Counted from the stretch's first letter, positions 35,298 to 44,669 are shown. The stretch is 64,000 bases of DNA from Pseudalkalibacillus salsuginis (GCF_021646685.1 NZ_JAKJHW010000002.1:186001-250000); one strand, 5' to 3'. The notes: generated by a model not told the origin, from the sequence alone. Numbers and translations: made by a program.

Positions 35298-35663
35298 TTA
35301 TTTCGCCTCTGGATCATCATGCATAAAGCCGAAAAGAAAGCCGTTAACATCATGGGCGTATGCCACATAACCCACTCCAGGGATTGGCATCTTCGGTAAG
35401 ACGATTTCTCCTCCCTCACCTTCGATTTTCGAGGAATAGTCATCTACTGATTCCACTTGGATGATATTGACAGTCCGAGTTTCACCATCCGGGGATTTCA
35501 TCAAGCCCCCATCAATCCCGTCCGCTTCTTCTCCGGTATGGATAAGCCAGTAATCTTCCGGACCTTCCCATTTCTCAACACGCCAACCGAATACATTTTT
35601 AAAAAATTCGACTGACTTTTCTGGATGAGGAACTTGCATTTCAAAGTGTACGACTCGATTCAT
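35298..35663 (-). CDS. VOC-family (glyoxalase-like) protein
   Basis: This 121-residue protein has a single VOC module: VVHFEMQVPHPEKSVEFFKNVFGW at the N-terminus and GVGYVAYAHDVNGFLFGFM near the end. It is of the CFP30B/YdeN-like subgroup, in which the metal-binding residues are often incomplete, so enzymatic activity is uncertain. CAGGAGGG lies before ATG 35663. Monocistronic. Confidence 0.87.
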   Translation of the reverse strand: MNRVVHFEMQVPHPEKSVEFFKNVFGWRVEKWEGPEDYWLIHTGEEADGIDGGLMKSPDGETRTVNIIQVESVDDYSSKIEGEGGEIVLPKMPIPGVGYVAYAHDVNGFLFGFMHDDPEAK

Positions 35664-35810
35664 CTTGAACCCTCCTGAATAGTATTAGAACATATGTTCG
35701 TTATAAATATTAGACATCGACATAACAACTTCCTGCTAAACTCTTAATATTTTTTAATAAAAGTGTTAATCTTTATAAAATCACGTTCACATTCAGGAAG
35801 GAGCACATAC

Positions 35811-37823
35811 ATGACTACGAAAACCTATCATCGATCCGTCTGCCCGCTTGACTGCCCTGATACTTGCAGTCTTCTGGTAGAAAAGGAAAATGGGAAAATA
35901 ACGAAAGTAGATGGGAATCCGGATCACCCTGTCACAAAAGGGATGATTTGCCATAAAGTACGAAAGATGCCCGAACGCACTCATCATCCTGAACGGCTCC
36001 TCCACCCTATGAAACGGATTGGTAAAAAAGGTGGTTTATCTTTTGAACGTATAACTTGGGACGAAGCGTATGAAGAAATCATTTCACGGTTTAAAGCGAT
36101 TATGGAAGAATATGGTTCTGAAGCAATCCTTCCATACAGTTTTTATGGGAATATGGGGATCATCAACAGCGAAGGCATGGACCGGCGCTTCTTCTATCGT
36201 CTCGGTGCACGGAAACTTGAGCGTACCATCTGCAATACCGCTGGTTCAGAAGGGTATCAGATCACAATGGGAAAAGCAGTCGGGATCGACCCTGAAGAGA
36301 CGGTCCACTCAAAATTGATCGTCATTTGGGGATGCAACCTGATCAGTACAAATCTTCATCAGGTCATCTATGCGAATAAAGCACGGAAAAAAGGCGCTAA
36401 AATCGTCGTTGTCGACATACATCGGAACCGGACGGCGAAGTGGGCAGACCACTTTTATCAAATCAAACCAGGATCAGATGATATTCTTGCCCTTGGAATT
36501 ATGCATATCATCATAAAGAATGATTGGATTGACGAGAAGTTCCTCGATCAATATACGAATGGCTTTGAAAGTTTGAAGGAACGGGCAATGGAATATCCAC
36601 CAGACAAAGTTGCGGGACTGACAGGCTTGCATGAAGAGCAATTGATGGAACTTGCCCAAATGTATGGAACGATTTCACCGTCCTTCATCCGCATCGGCAA
36701 CGGACTTCAACATCAAAAAAATGGCGGGAGGATCACTCGGTTGATTACGTGTCTGCCTGCACTGACAGGGCAATGGGGGAAAACTGGCGGGGGTGCTTTG
36801 AAAGGGAACAGCCGTTATGCTGAATGGAATATGCAGAAGGTACAAAGGCCTGACATGCATCCTGATTCTGATGTACGGTCTACCAATATGAATCAAATTG
36901 GGATGGCGCTTCAGGAAAAGGATGATCCAATCAAAGCTTTGTTCATCTATAACAGCAATCCAGCCCAAGTAGCTCCCAACCAGAAACTGGTCCGTAAGGG
37001 GTTGATGAGAGACGATTTATTTACCGTTGTCCACGATTTATTTCCTACGGATAGCTGTCGTTATGCCGATATCGTCCTTCCTGCCACTAGTCATTTTGAG
37101 AATTTGGATCTTTATAAATCCTATTGGCATCTTTATGTGCAATTGAACGAACCGGTCATGGATCCGATAGGTGAATGCAAATCGAATTTCACTCTTTTCA
37201 AAGAGATGGCTGCGGGAATGGGCTTCACAGAACAATGCTTTCAAGATACGGAAGAAGATATGATCCGTGACGCTTTGGACAACCCTGGAAGTCCATACTT
37301 GAGTGGTCTCACCTTAGACCAGTTGAAAAGAGATGGCTGGGTGAAATTGAAACTGGAAAAGGAGACGACTTTTCCAGAAAAAATCCCGACATCATCTGGA
37401 AGAATTGAACTTTCTTCTCCTGCTGATGATCAATTGTTCAACATGGAAAAGGATGAGAAACGAGATTATCCTTTACAGTTGATATCAGGGCCGAACCATC
37501 AGTTTCTTAATTCGATCTTTTCAAACCTGGATAGCCTACAAGCTCTTGAAAAACCAGTCGTCTATATTCATCCCTCAGATGCAGAAGATCGTAATCTTCA
37601 AACTGGGGATTTTGTCGAGGTATTTAATGAGTTAGGCACTGTCCACTTACAAGCAGAGATTACTGAGGATGTATCGGAAGGTGTATTGATCACCCAAGGT
37701 TTATGGTGGGATGATGAAGAAAAAGAACGGTACTCCATCAACCACCTTACCCCGGATGGCTTATCTGATATTGGGGGAGGAGCGACATTTTTCAACTGCT
37801 TTGTAGGCATAAAAAAAGCCTGA
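35811..37823 (+). CDS. Molybdopterin-dependent oxidoreductase with 4Fe-4S cluster
   Basis: ATG 35811, after AAGGAG, gives 670 residues. C11, C15, C19 and C47 form a 4Fe-4S site. The molybdopterin domains follow (WDEAYEEI; VIWGCNLISTN; the C-terminal LISGPNHQFLNS and HPSDAEDRNLQTGD). It resembles Bacillus YoaE and formate-dehydrogenase-H-like proteins that act alone in the cytosol. No electron-transfer partner, FdhD or cofactor gene lies nearby. The substrate is unknown; formate or an oxide/thiosulfate compound is possible. Confidence 0.9.
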   Translation: MTTKTYHRSVCPLDCPDTCSLLVEKENGKITKVDGNPDHPVTKGMICHKVRKMPERTHHPERLLHPMKRIGKKGGLSFERITWDEAYEEIISRFKAIMEEYGSEAILPYSFYGNMGIINSEGMDRRFFYRLGARKLERTICNTAGSEGYQITMGKAVGIDPEETVHSKLIVIWGCNLISTNLHQVIYANKARKKGAKIVVVDIHRNRTAKWADHFYQIKPGSDDILALGIMHIIIKNDWIDEKFLDQYTNGFESLKERAMEYPPDKVAGLTGLHEEQLMELAQMYGTISPSFIRIGNGLQHQKNGGRITRLITCLPALTGQWGKTGGGALKGNSRYAEWNMQKVQRPDMHPDSDVRSTNMNQIGMALQEKDDPIKALFIYNSNPAQVAPNQKLVRKGLMRDDLFTVVHDLFPTDSCRYADIVLPATSHFENLDLYKSYWHLYVQLNEPVMDPIGECKSNFTLFKEMAAGMGFTEQCFQDTEEDMIRDALDNPGSPYLSGLTLDQLKRDGWVKLKLEKETTFPEKIPTSSGRIELSSPADDQLFNMEKDEKRDYPLQLISGPNHQFLNSIFSNLDSLQALEKPVVYIHPSDAEDRNLQTGDFVEVFNELGTVHLQAEITEDVSEGVLITQGLWWDDEEKERYSINHLTPDGLSDIGGGATFFNCFVGIKKA

Positions 37824-37846
37824 AGTTTTTTTACCATTAATTTCCT

Positions 37847-37876
37847 TGAATGATTTTTGTAATTTCTCAAATACTT
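37847..37876 (+). promoter_or_regulatory. Candidate sigma-G promoter of the SASP gene
   Basis: TGAATG, 17 bases, then AATACTT resembles the forespore sigma-G consensus (TGAATA and CATACTA). It ends about 60 bases before the SASP start, as expected for this gene class. Confidence 0.5.
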
Positions 37877-37938
37877 AGATTGAAAGGTACATAATTACCT
37901 TTTAACAATCCAGAACGTCAATTGAAGGAGGAGTTCAA

Positions 37939-38139
37939 ATGGCACAACAAGGAAATAACAACCAATTGGTAGTTCAAGGTGCAAGAGCAGCAATCGACGC
38001 TATGAAGAGCGAAATTGCTGGAGAATTCGGTGTACAACTTGGGCCAGACACAACTTCACGCGCTAACGGTTCTGTTGGTGGAGAAATTACGAAGCGTCTA
38101 GTACAAATGGCTCAACAATCAATGGGCGGTATGAGATAA
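37939..38139 (+). CDS. Alpha/beta-type small acid-soluble spore protein
   Basis: This 66-residue protein has the SASP signatures: the GPR protease cleavage region [11 protein letters not shown] and the DNA-binding end [16 protein letters not shown]. Such proteins coat spore DNA in the A-like form, protect it from UV and are degraded at germination. GGAGGAG lies before the ATG. It directly demonstrates a spore former. Confidence 0.97.
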   Translation: MAQQGNNNQLVVQGARAAIDAMKSEIAGEFGVQLGPDTTSRANGSVGGEITKRLVQMAQQSMGGMR

Positions 38140-38152
38140 TCACCCCGGGAAG

Positions 38153-38182
38153 AGCATCCAGCTTCATGCTGGGTGCTTTTTA
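38153..38182 (+). terminator. Terminator of the SASP gene
   Basis: AGCATCCAGC and GCTGGGTGCT form a 10-bp stem with a five-base loop, followed by TTTTTA, 13 bases after the stop. Confidence 0.92.
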
Positions 38183-38366
38183 TTTGTTCTTGAATATCGA
38201 AAATTTTTCAAGTCGAACTCGCGATACTTCTGCGGATAAATGAACCGGAGTCCCCATAGCGAGGAACGAGCGAGGATACTGCGGATCCAAAGCAATAAAA
38301 TAGAGTGAATTTAATAGAATCAACACTAAGACCAACCAGCCATTTTTATACATCGGAGGGAATTCC

Positions 38367-38627
38367 ATGAAAGCGATAAAACGGGAATATAATGAGTTCA
38401 GCCGTTCAATCGATAAAATGTCAGAAGGTTTAGATGCGATCATCGAACTCTTCAATGAACTGGAGGAAGATAAGCCGATCATTCGACTTGATGATAAGGT
38501 ATTGAACGAATTAGAAGAAGCAAAGGAAAAATACGGTGAGGACTTCATCCATAAAAAAATGAACAATCTTATCAGGGAAGCCCTGTCATGGTTATCTGCA
38601 CAAGAAAATGAAGAGGATGGAGACTGA
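38367..38627 (+). CDS. Small conserved hypothetical protein
   Basis: This 86-residue helical, acidic protein (MSEGLDAIIELFNELEEDK; LNELEEAKEKYGEDF) has no Cys and no membrane segment. GGAGGG lies before the ATG. The C-terminal half may form a coiled coil. I do not recognise the family. It converges with the fructose operon. Confidence 0.65.
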   Translation: MKAIKREYNEFSRSIDKMSEGLDAIIELFNELEEDKPIIRLDDKVLNELEEAKEKYGEDFIHKKMNNLIREALSWLSAQENEEDGD

Positions 38628-38647
38628 ACATCTATTTTTTTCAATAA

Positions 38648-38675
38648 AAGATGACCCTGGTTTCAGGATCATCTT
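38648..38675 (-). terminator. Terminator of the fructose operon
   Basis: AAGATGATCCTG and CAGGGTCATCTT pair with one mismatch around four bases, followed by TTATT on the minus strand, just after fruA. Confidence 0.8.
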
Positions 38676-38688
38676 AAATGACATTTGC

Positions 38689-40557
38689 TTATTGTATCGT
38701 TTTTGTTTTTTTCATAATGCCGGTCAGGAATGCTGTCAGTAATGCACCTGCTAAAATAGCTACGATATAAAGGATTGCATTATTAACCGTCAAGATGACG
38801 AACAAACCGCCGTGTGGTGCAGGTGTAGCGTTTCCAAACAGCATCGAAAGTCCGCCGGCTAATGCAGAACCAGCAATGGAAGCTGAAATCACCCTTACCG
38901 GATCTGCCGCAGCAAACGGGATTGCGGCTTCTGTTATGAATGAGACTCCAAGAATATATGCAGTTTTTCCTGCTTCACGTTCTTGTCTGTTGAATCGGTT
39001 TTTAAAGATGGTTGTAGCAATGGCCATACCAAGAGGGGGAACCATACCACCCGCCATAATTGCGGCCATCGGCCCATAGTTTCCTGCTTCCACAAGGGCA
39101 ATGCCGAATGTATAGGCAGCCTTATTGATCGGACCACCCATGTCAATGGCCATCATCCCTCCGATGATTACACCGAGCAGGACAGCATTACCTGTCCCTA
39201 AGCTGCTGAGAGCGTCTTTCAACCACTCATTGAACCCTCCAAGCGGTCCAACAATGAAACTCATCACTACACCAGTGATCAAGATTCCGAATAACGGATA
39301 CAGTAATACCGGTTTCAAGCCTTCAAGTGATTGAGGCAAGTTTCGGAATGCTTTTTTCAAGAGTACAACGGCATAACCGGCTAGAAAACCGGAAATCAGT
39401 CCGCCTAGAAATCCAGCGCCTCCATTAGCGGCCATCAGACCACCGACAAGACCAGGCGCCAAGCCGGGACGATCCGCAATACTCATTGCGATGAATCCTG
39501 ATAACACTGGGACAAGCAGGAAAAACGCATTGTCTCCACCTATTGTCATGAACAATTGAGAAATAGGGTTATTCCCATCAATATCAATAAGGAATGATAA
39601 AGCAATCAATATTCCTCCGCCGACGACGAGAGGAAGCATGTTCGAAACCCCGTTCATCAAGTGCTTGTAAAAACCGCTTCTGCCATTGGCCGCTTCTGAG
39701 TCATCCCCTTTTCGGCCTGAAGATGAGTCGCCCTCGTAAACAGCTGCTTCCCCTTCTGCTGCTTTTTTCAAAAGGCGTTCTGGTTCACGGATTCCATCGG
39801 TCACAGGGGCTTGAACGAGAGGTTTCCCGACAAATGGTTCAAGGTCGACTTTCGTACTTGCGGCAACGATTACACCATCCGCTTCCTCGATGTCTTCTTT
39901 CGTAAGTTTATTTTTGACACCGCTTGACCCATTCGTCTGCACCTTGATGTCGTAACCGAGCTCTTTCGCCTTTGCTTTCAAATGATCAGCAGCCATGAAG
40001 GTGTGAGCAATACCGGTTGGACAAGCCGTAACAGCGACGATTCGTTTACGGGACACAGTTTCTTCAACAGGGGCTTGATCGGTGTCTTCCGTGTCAACAT
40101 CGCCTTCCTCTTGCTCTTTCACCTTGAATGCAGATACTACATCTTCTTCGGTCTCTGCTTTCAACAGCGTCTCCTTGAATCCAGGATCCATCAGGTAAGT
40201 GGATAACTTCGACAATGCCTCAAGATGCTCATTGTTCGCCCCTTCAGGCACCGCAATCATGAAGAACAAGTGACTTGGTTGTCCGTCAAGTGCTTCATAA
40301 TCCAGACCTTCTGCTGACCGTCCGAATACGATGCTCGGTTCATTTACGGCACGACTTTTAGCATGCGGAATGGCTATCCCTTCCCCAATACCGGTAGTGC
40401 TTTCCATTTCCCGTTTTAATATCGCTTCTTTGAAAACATTCAGATCAGAAATCTTTCCAGCTTGATGTAATGCAATAGCTAGTTCGTCAATCACGTCATT
40501 TTTACTTATCGCCTTTAGGTTCAACAGTACTTTTGACAACAAATCAGATACAGCCAT
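38689..40557 (-). CDS. fruA: Fructose-specific PTS enzyme IIABC
   Basis: ATG 40557 after AAGGAGGAG gives 622 residues in the order IIA-IIB-IIC. The IIA phosphorylation site is H65 (GIAIPHAKS), the IIB site C179 (TACPTGIAHTF), and the IIC part has about ten membrane segments. It imports fructose as fructose-1-phosphate, which FruK then phosphorylates. It begins one base after the fruK stop. Confidence 0.96.
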   Translation of the reverse strand: MAVSDLLSKVLLNLKAISKNDVIDELAIALHQAGKISDLNVFKEAILKREMESTTGIGEGIAIPHAKSRAVNEPSIVFGRSAEGLDYEALDGQPSHLFFMIAVPEGANNEHLEALSKLSTYLMDPGFKETLLKAETEEDVVSAFKVKEQEEGDVDTEDTDQAPVEETVSRKRIVAVTACPTGIAHTFMAADHLKAKAKELGYDIKVQTNGSSGVKNKLTKEDIEEADGVIVAASTKVDLEPFVGKPLVQAPVTDGIREPERLLKKAAEGEAAVYEGDSSSGRKGDDSEAANGRSGFYKHLMNGVSNMLPLVVGGGILIALSFLIDIDGNNPISQLFMTIGGDNAFFLLVPVLSGFIAMSIADRPGLAPGLVGGLMAANGGAGFLGGLISGFLAGYAVVLLKKAFRNLPQSLEGLKPVLLYPLFGILITGVVMSFIVGPLGGFNEWLKDALSSLGTGNAVLLGVIIGGMMAIDMGGPINKAAYTFGIALVEAGNYGPMAAIMAGGMVPPLGMAIATTIFKNRFNRQEREAGKTAYILGVSFITEAAIPFAAADPVRVISASIAGSALAGGLSMLFGNATPAPHGGLFVILTVNNAILYIVAILAGALLTAFLTGIMKKTKTIQ

Positions 40558-40558
40558 G

Positions 40559-41482
40559 TTATTCTCCTCCTTTTTCGAATTCACGGACTTGGATGGTTTG
40601 GAACAGCTCTTCTACTTCCTTTTTCGTACAAAATTCAAGTGAGAAAGCTGACGCACTTCCAGCAGCAACACCATACTGGAAAGCTTCGAGAATGTTTCCG
40701 TGGTTCAAGTAGCTGGAAACGAAACCTGCAACAACTGAATCTCCTGCACCGACGGAATTCACTACTTTCCCTTTTGGCACATTACACGTATAGCTTCCTT
40801 CGCTTGTAACGAGGAGAGCGCCATTGCCCGCCATCGAAACGATGACATGTTCAGCACCTTTATCCACCAGCTTTCGTGCATATTTCTCCGCCTCGTCACT
40901 TGTTATGATTTCGACATTGAATAAGTCGCCTAGTTCATGATGATTCGGTTTGATCAAAAACGGTCTTGCCAAGATAGCCTGATTCAATGGAACCCCTTTT
41001 GTATCAACGATGACCCTTGCTCCTTCTGGCACCAATTCAATCAGTTCTCTGTAATAGGAAGGCTCCAGATTCTCAGGCAAGCTTCCTGCCAATATGACCA
41101 CATCATTTTCACGAATTGAGCTGAACTTCTTTTTAAGCAAATCCAGGTGTTGAGGGTCGATGCCAGGCGATGGACCATTGATTTCAGTTTCAAGATCTGC
41201 TCTGACTTTCACATTGATGCGTGAATCACCGTCCACCACTACAAAATCTGTCTCGATCTCTTCCATTTCGATTGCCGATTGAATGAAATCACCGGTAAAG
41301 CCCCCGATAAATCCGAGTGCGCACGATGAATGTCCCAATCGTTTGAGCACCCTGGATACGTTGATGCCTTTACCACCAGGGAATTTATAGGTTTCTCCGG
41401 CCCTGTTGACCTTTCCGAGCTCCAAATCCTCAAGCCCGACGATATAATCCAACGAGGGATTGAGCGTAACTGTATAAATCAT
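40559..41482 (-). CDS. fruK: 1-phosphofructokinase
   Basis: This 307-residue PfkB-family kinase has the N-terminal GGKGINVSRVLKRLG motif and the C-terminal VNSVGAGDSVVAGF with the catalytic Asp. It converts fructose-1-phosphate to fructose-1,6-bisphosphate. The ATG overlaps the fruR stop (ATGA) and the stop abuts fruA, the standard fruRKA operon of Bacillus. The LacC-like tagatose kinases are similar, but context decides. Confidence 0.96.
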   Translation of the reverse strand: MIYTVTLNPSLDYIVGLEDLELGKVNRAGETYKFPGGKGINVSRVLKRLGHSSCALGFIGGFTGDFIQSAIEMEEIETDFVVVDGDSRINVKVRADLETEINGPSPGIDPQHLDLLKKKFSSIRENDVVILAGSLPENLEPSYYRELIELVPEGARVIVDTKGVPLNQAILARPFLIKPNHHELGDLFNVEIITSDEAEKYARKLVDKGAEHVIVSMAGNGALLVTSEGSYTCNVPKGKVVNSVGAGDSVVAGFVSSYLNHGNILEAFQYGVAAGSASAFSLEFCTKKEVEELFQTIQVREFEKGGE

Positions 41483-42231
41483 ATTTTCACCACTTTCACT
41501 CTTGTTGTTTTTTGGATTTCACTTAAAATTGAATCCTCTTCCCTGTTGGTGATGATTTCTGCATCCCGGATGTCTCCTACTTTAGAGAATGACACCTGTT
41601 GGAATTTCGAATCATCCATGAGGACAAATGCTCGCTTTGACAGATCCATCGCGAGTCGCTTGACCCGTGCTTCTTCCGGATCCGGGGTCGTATACCCGTG
41701 TTTGGCATGGATGCCATTCATCCCGATGAAACTTTTATCGAACCGGAAAGACTGGAGGGTTTCCTCTGCCTGGACACCTATAAGAGCTCCGGTTTTCGCT
41801 TTTGCCCGTCCACCAGTCAGATAGACTTCCACTCCTAACCCTAATAGCGTGGTGACAAAATGATAGGCGTTCGTCACCACTACGACATTTTTATCTTCTA
41901 AATGCGGCAAGATTTGTTGGGTAGTAGTCCCAGCATCGATGAAGAGGCAATCTCCCTCCTCAATCAATTCTGCAGCTGCTTTTCCGATTTCAGCTTTTGC
42001 TGGTTCATTGAGACCTTGCTTCTCCTCTAATTCTGGTTCATATCGATTATTCGTAATTTGTGAAGCACCGCCATGGACTCGTTTGAGCTTTTCTTCCTGC
42101 TCCAGTTTTTCAAGGTCACGACGGATCGTAGAGATGGAAGCGCCCGTATGCTCACTGAGCTCATGTATAGATGCTGTTTTCCGTTTTTTCAATAAGGCTA
42201 AAATGATTTCATGCCGCTTCGTTGTAAGCAC
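41479..42231 (-). CDS. fruR: DeoR-family fructose operon repressor
   Basis: GTG 42231, seven bases after AAAGGTGG, gives 250 residues starting VLTTKRHEIILALL and aligns with FruR of Bacillus subtilis. It has the DeoR HTH (IHELSEHTGASISTIRRDLEKLE) and a sugar-phosphate isomerase-like sensor domain with DAGTTTQQI. Fructose-1-phosphate is the usual inducer. Upstream lies an array of 10-bp repeats that fits multiple binding. Confidence 0.92.
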   Translation of the reverse strand: MLTTKRHEIILALLKKRKTASIHELSEHTGASISTIRRDLEKLEQEEKLKRVHGGASQITNNRYEPELEEKQGLNEPAKAEIGKAAAELIEEGDCLFIDAGTTTQQILPHLEDKNVVVVTNAYHFVTTLLGLGVEVYLTGGRAKAKTGALIGVQAEETLQSFRFDKSFIGMNGIHAKHGYTTPDPEEARVKRLAMDLSKRAFVLMDDSKFQQVSFSKVGDIRDAEIITNREEDSILSEIQKTTRVKVVKI

Positions 42232-42258
42232 TTTCACACCACCTTTTATATAAAGGTA

Positions 42259-42319
42259 AATCATTTTCTATCATATTTCAATCATTTTCAATCATTTTCA
42301 TTCAAAAGGAATCATTTAC
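42259..42319. promoter_or_regulatory. FruR operator array, 10-bp phased repeats
   Basis: AATCATTTTC-type decamers start at 42260, 42270, 42280, 42290 and 42310, with a degenerate one at 42300. The 10-bp spacing places each unit on the same DNA face. It begins 29 bases before the fruR start codon. DeoR-family repressors often bind direct repeats with this spacing. Confidence 0.75.
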
Positions 42320-42429
42320 TAGTTCATGAGGTGGTGAAACGAACCGTATAATGGTTGCGATAAAGGTCATTTCTTGTTTGTTTGGACGATATTTTTTTAG
42401 AAGCAGAAAAAATCATTCGGAAAAATGAA

Positions 42430-42560
42430 TAAAAAAAACTCGGGCTTTGCCATGCCTTGGCGAAGGCTTAGCGTTAGCCCACTTATACTTCGTTCGTAAA
42501 CTTTTCTGCAACGTCGGTTAGCTACATCGTTGAAAAGTTACACGGCTTTTTTAACGTATA
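42430..42560. other. Structured intergenic element with terminator-like hairpins on both strands
   Basis: On the minus strand GGGCT...GCCTT CGCC AAGGC...AGCCC is followed by eight T. On the plus strand AACTTTTC..GTTGAAAAGTT then ACACGGC and six T. The unit of about 130 bp may be a bidirectional terminator, a repeat or a small RNA. No open frame is seen. Confidence 0.5.
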
Positions 42561-42837
42561 AAATAAACCCTCATTACGGACTATTATTTTTAACTTGATA
42601 CACTTTCATTCGTTTCCATGAGAATCACCACGTTCAGGACATGTTTTTTAGGCCCGGTTTGGTCGAATAAAGATTCACTCCACTAAATTCACATTATCCC
42701 GGGTGAGGTCCAAAATTGGATACTGCTGATTCGTAGATGGGTGTCCATTGTATCCAAACTTTAAAAATGAATGGACAAGAAAGGATTCATTCCATTATTG
42801 TAGAAATAGATTGAGAAGGGAAAAAGGAGGGTTTAAT
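42561..42837. other. Intergenic stretch upstream of the SRPBCC pseudogene
   Basis: I see no gene. TTGGATAC (42716-42723) and GTATCCAA (42750-42757) form an inverted repeat around 26 bases, possibly regulatory. Confidence 0.4.
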
Positions 42838-43296
42838 TTGAGCACTTTCACCTATACGCTTGAAATCCAAGCACCAAAGAAACGGGCTTCGACTGTATCA
42901 GTGACAATGGAAAGCAAATGATCTGGATGGAAGGTTTACAGGAAACCAAATATGTTGGTGACTATGATCCGGAAAAACCCTGTTGGCTCACAGTTCAAAC
43001 AGAAGATTATAGGAGGTAGGCGCGTGGTGGAATATGACGGTGAAGTGCTTGCTTATGATCGTCCTAATATGATCGCTGTCAAAATCGGTAATCAAAGTTT
43101 TATAGTAAATGCGTATTATCAACTCTCAAAAACCATACAAGGTACACGTCTGGATTATCGGGCGGAAATGGATACTGCCAATACGTTCACTAAGATCATG
43201 GGCTTCTTGTTCGGGTGGCTGACCAAGAGTATCCTCCACAAACAAATGACTAGATTGAAGGAAATGGCAGAGTCAGAAGCAAAGGTCACAGCATAA
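42838..43296 (+). pseudogene. SRPBCC/START-like protein gene with two compensating frameshifts
   Basis: A TTG start at 42838 follows AAAGGAGG. The frame reads MSTFTYTLEIQAPKKR, must shift by one base near 42885 to continue FDCISDNGKQMIWMEGLQE, and shifts back near 42980 (AAAAACCC) into PVGSQFKQKIIGGRRVVEYD to the end. A base lost and a base gained restore the original frame, so only about 33 codons are scrambled and a TGA lies in the unshifted frame. The repaired product of about 152 residues looks like a polyketide-cyclase/SRPBCC lipid-binding fold. True mutation or sequencing error cannot be distinguished here. Confidence 0.72.
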
Positions 43297-43360
43297 GACT
43301 GTTTGCCTTTCAACAAATATATCCTGCGACATCAAGATCACGCATATTAAGGAGGTTGTC

Positions 43361-44194
43361 GTGAACACGTCTCAACATCCCCTTTCCATAGATACGATAA
43401 AACAATATATGGATATTTTAAAAGTAAAAGACGTCTCTCACTTGGATTTAGCTTTGTTGAGGACATTGATCCGATCTCATTTACATACGATCCCTTACGA
43501 GAATTTCAGCAAATATCATTATATGAAAAATGATATGGGTATGCGGTACATATATGATACAGAGGCATTTGTCATGCGGGCAAGAATCGGCTGGGGAGGC
43601 ACCTGCTATCCACTGAACATCCATTTCGCAAAGCTTCTGAAGTCTCTTGGGTACAACTCCTCACTAGTTCGGGTAAGGAAAGGCCATGTCGCAATCATGG
43701 TCTGCTTTGATGACCAAGACTACTACGTCGACGTGGGATACGGTTCTCCTCTCTTTTCTCCTATAAAATTACCGGAGGAAGGAAGGTTGCAGATCAAAAA
43801 GTTAGGTGAAGAAATTTTCATAAAAAAAATCGCTCCCTCCTTATTTGAAATAGACAGACATGCTGACGGCAAATCATTCGTAAAAAAAGAAATCGAGTGG
43901 ACTCCCCTCTCTTTGGAAAATTTTACAGCCGATATCGAACACTCCCACATGGATGAACCCGACAATATCGTAATGAGAAGGCTGAGTGCAACCATCTTCA
44001 AACCAAGGTATTGTTATTACTTGAACAATGAGACGATCACAAGGAAAAACGAATACACGAAAGAGGTATCGAAGTTTACCGATCGAGGAAGCTGGGCATC
44101 CAATGTGTATCAGGTATTTGGTATTGAAGAAGACGTATCACTAAACGCTGTCGCTTTTTTAGAAGAGCGGGGTGTGAAGATTTTCAAAGATTGA
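43361..44194 (+). CDS. Arylamine N-acetyltransferase family protein
   Basis: GTG 43361 follows AAGGAGG. The 277-residue enzyme has the NAT catalytic triad: C82 in WGGTCYPLN, H109 in KGHVAIM and D124 in YYVDVGYG. NATs transfer acetyl groups from acetyl-CoA to arylamines and hydrazines; Bacillus members detoxify aromatic amines. The C-terminal half is diverged. It is intact between two broken genes and begins 64 bases after the SRPBCC pseudogene. Confidence 0.88.
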   Translation: MNTSQHPLSIDTIKQYMDILKVKDVSHLDLALLRTLIRSHLHTIPYENFSKYHYMKNDMGMRYIYDTEAFVMRARIGWGGTCYPLNIHFAKLLKSLGYNSSLVRVRKGHVAIMVCFDDQDYYVDVGYGSPLFSPIKLPEEGRLQIKKLGEEIFIKKIAPSLFEIDRHADGKSFVKKEIEWTPLSLENFTADIEHSHMDEPDNIVMRRLSATIFKPRYCYYLNNETITRKNEYTKEVSKFTDRGSWASNVYQVFGIEEDVSLNAVAFLEERGVKIFKD

Positions 44195-44250
44195 TAAGGA
44201 CACGAAAGTTGGTTCATCTGTTTTCCAAATGTGTGAAGGGGGAACATCCA

Positions 44251-44601
44251 ATGGTTGAGGATTGTACATCTTATGACATGGAATTCACATTCGATAAGGA
44301 TTTACGGGAAAAACCTATAAATGAAAAAGAAATGAGAAAAGGGGTCCACCATATTGTTAATCAGTTAGGATCAATTGAGTTGATCAAACGGCTCCATCAC
44401 GACCGATAACAATATGAACCTTATAGAGACTTTCTTTATCAACATTATGGGAAGTACAAGTTTGAAGAAGGCGAGTATGAAGCTGCCTACTCCTTATTCC
44501 AAGTTACTTTGAAAATCAGGAAAGAAAAAGGAGATTACAGACTGGTCAAATCCACTGAAACCTCGATCAATTGTTGTAAGGATATTTTAAGTCTGCCGTG
44601 A
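44251..44601 (+). pseudogene. TPR-like protein gene interrupted by an in-frame stop
   Basis: ATG 44251 (AAGGGGG upstream) opens 52 codons ending LIKRLHHDR, then TAA at 44407. The same frame continues for 63 codons without a stop: YEPYRDFLYQHYGKYKFEEG, AAYSLFQVTLKIRKEKGDYR, to TGA at 44599. The downstream part looks like a tetratricopeptide helix pair. One base change (TAA to AAA or CAA) would restore a 115-residue protein. Family unknown. Confidence 0.7.
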
Positions 44602-44609
44602 AACAAAGA

Positions 44610-44669
44610 ACTGACCCCAAATGTGCCCAGTTCAATAAAGCGGGTTCAACGAAGGGTCAGTATTTTTTT
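44610..44669 (+). terminator. Terminator with long loop
   Basis: ACTGACCC (44610-44617) pairs with GGGTCAGT (44654-44661), followed by seven T on the plus strand. It separates the broken TPR-like gene from the convergent amidase gene. Confidence 0.8.

Noticed and set aside
38180-38366. Possible RNA or gene before the 86-residue gene
   Set aside because: The stretch has a few GCGAGGA-type near-repeats but no stable fold or frame that I can support.
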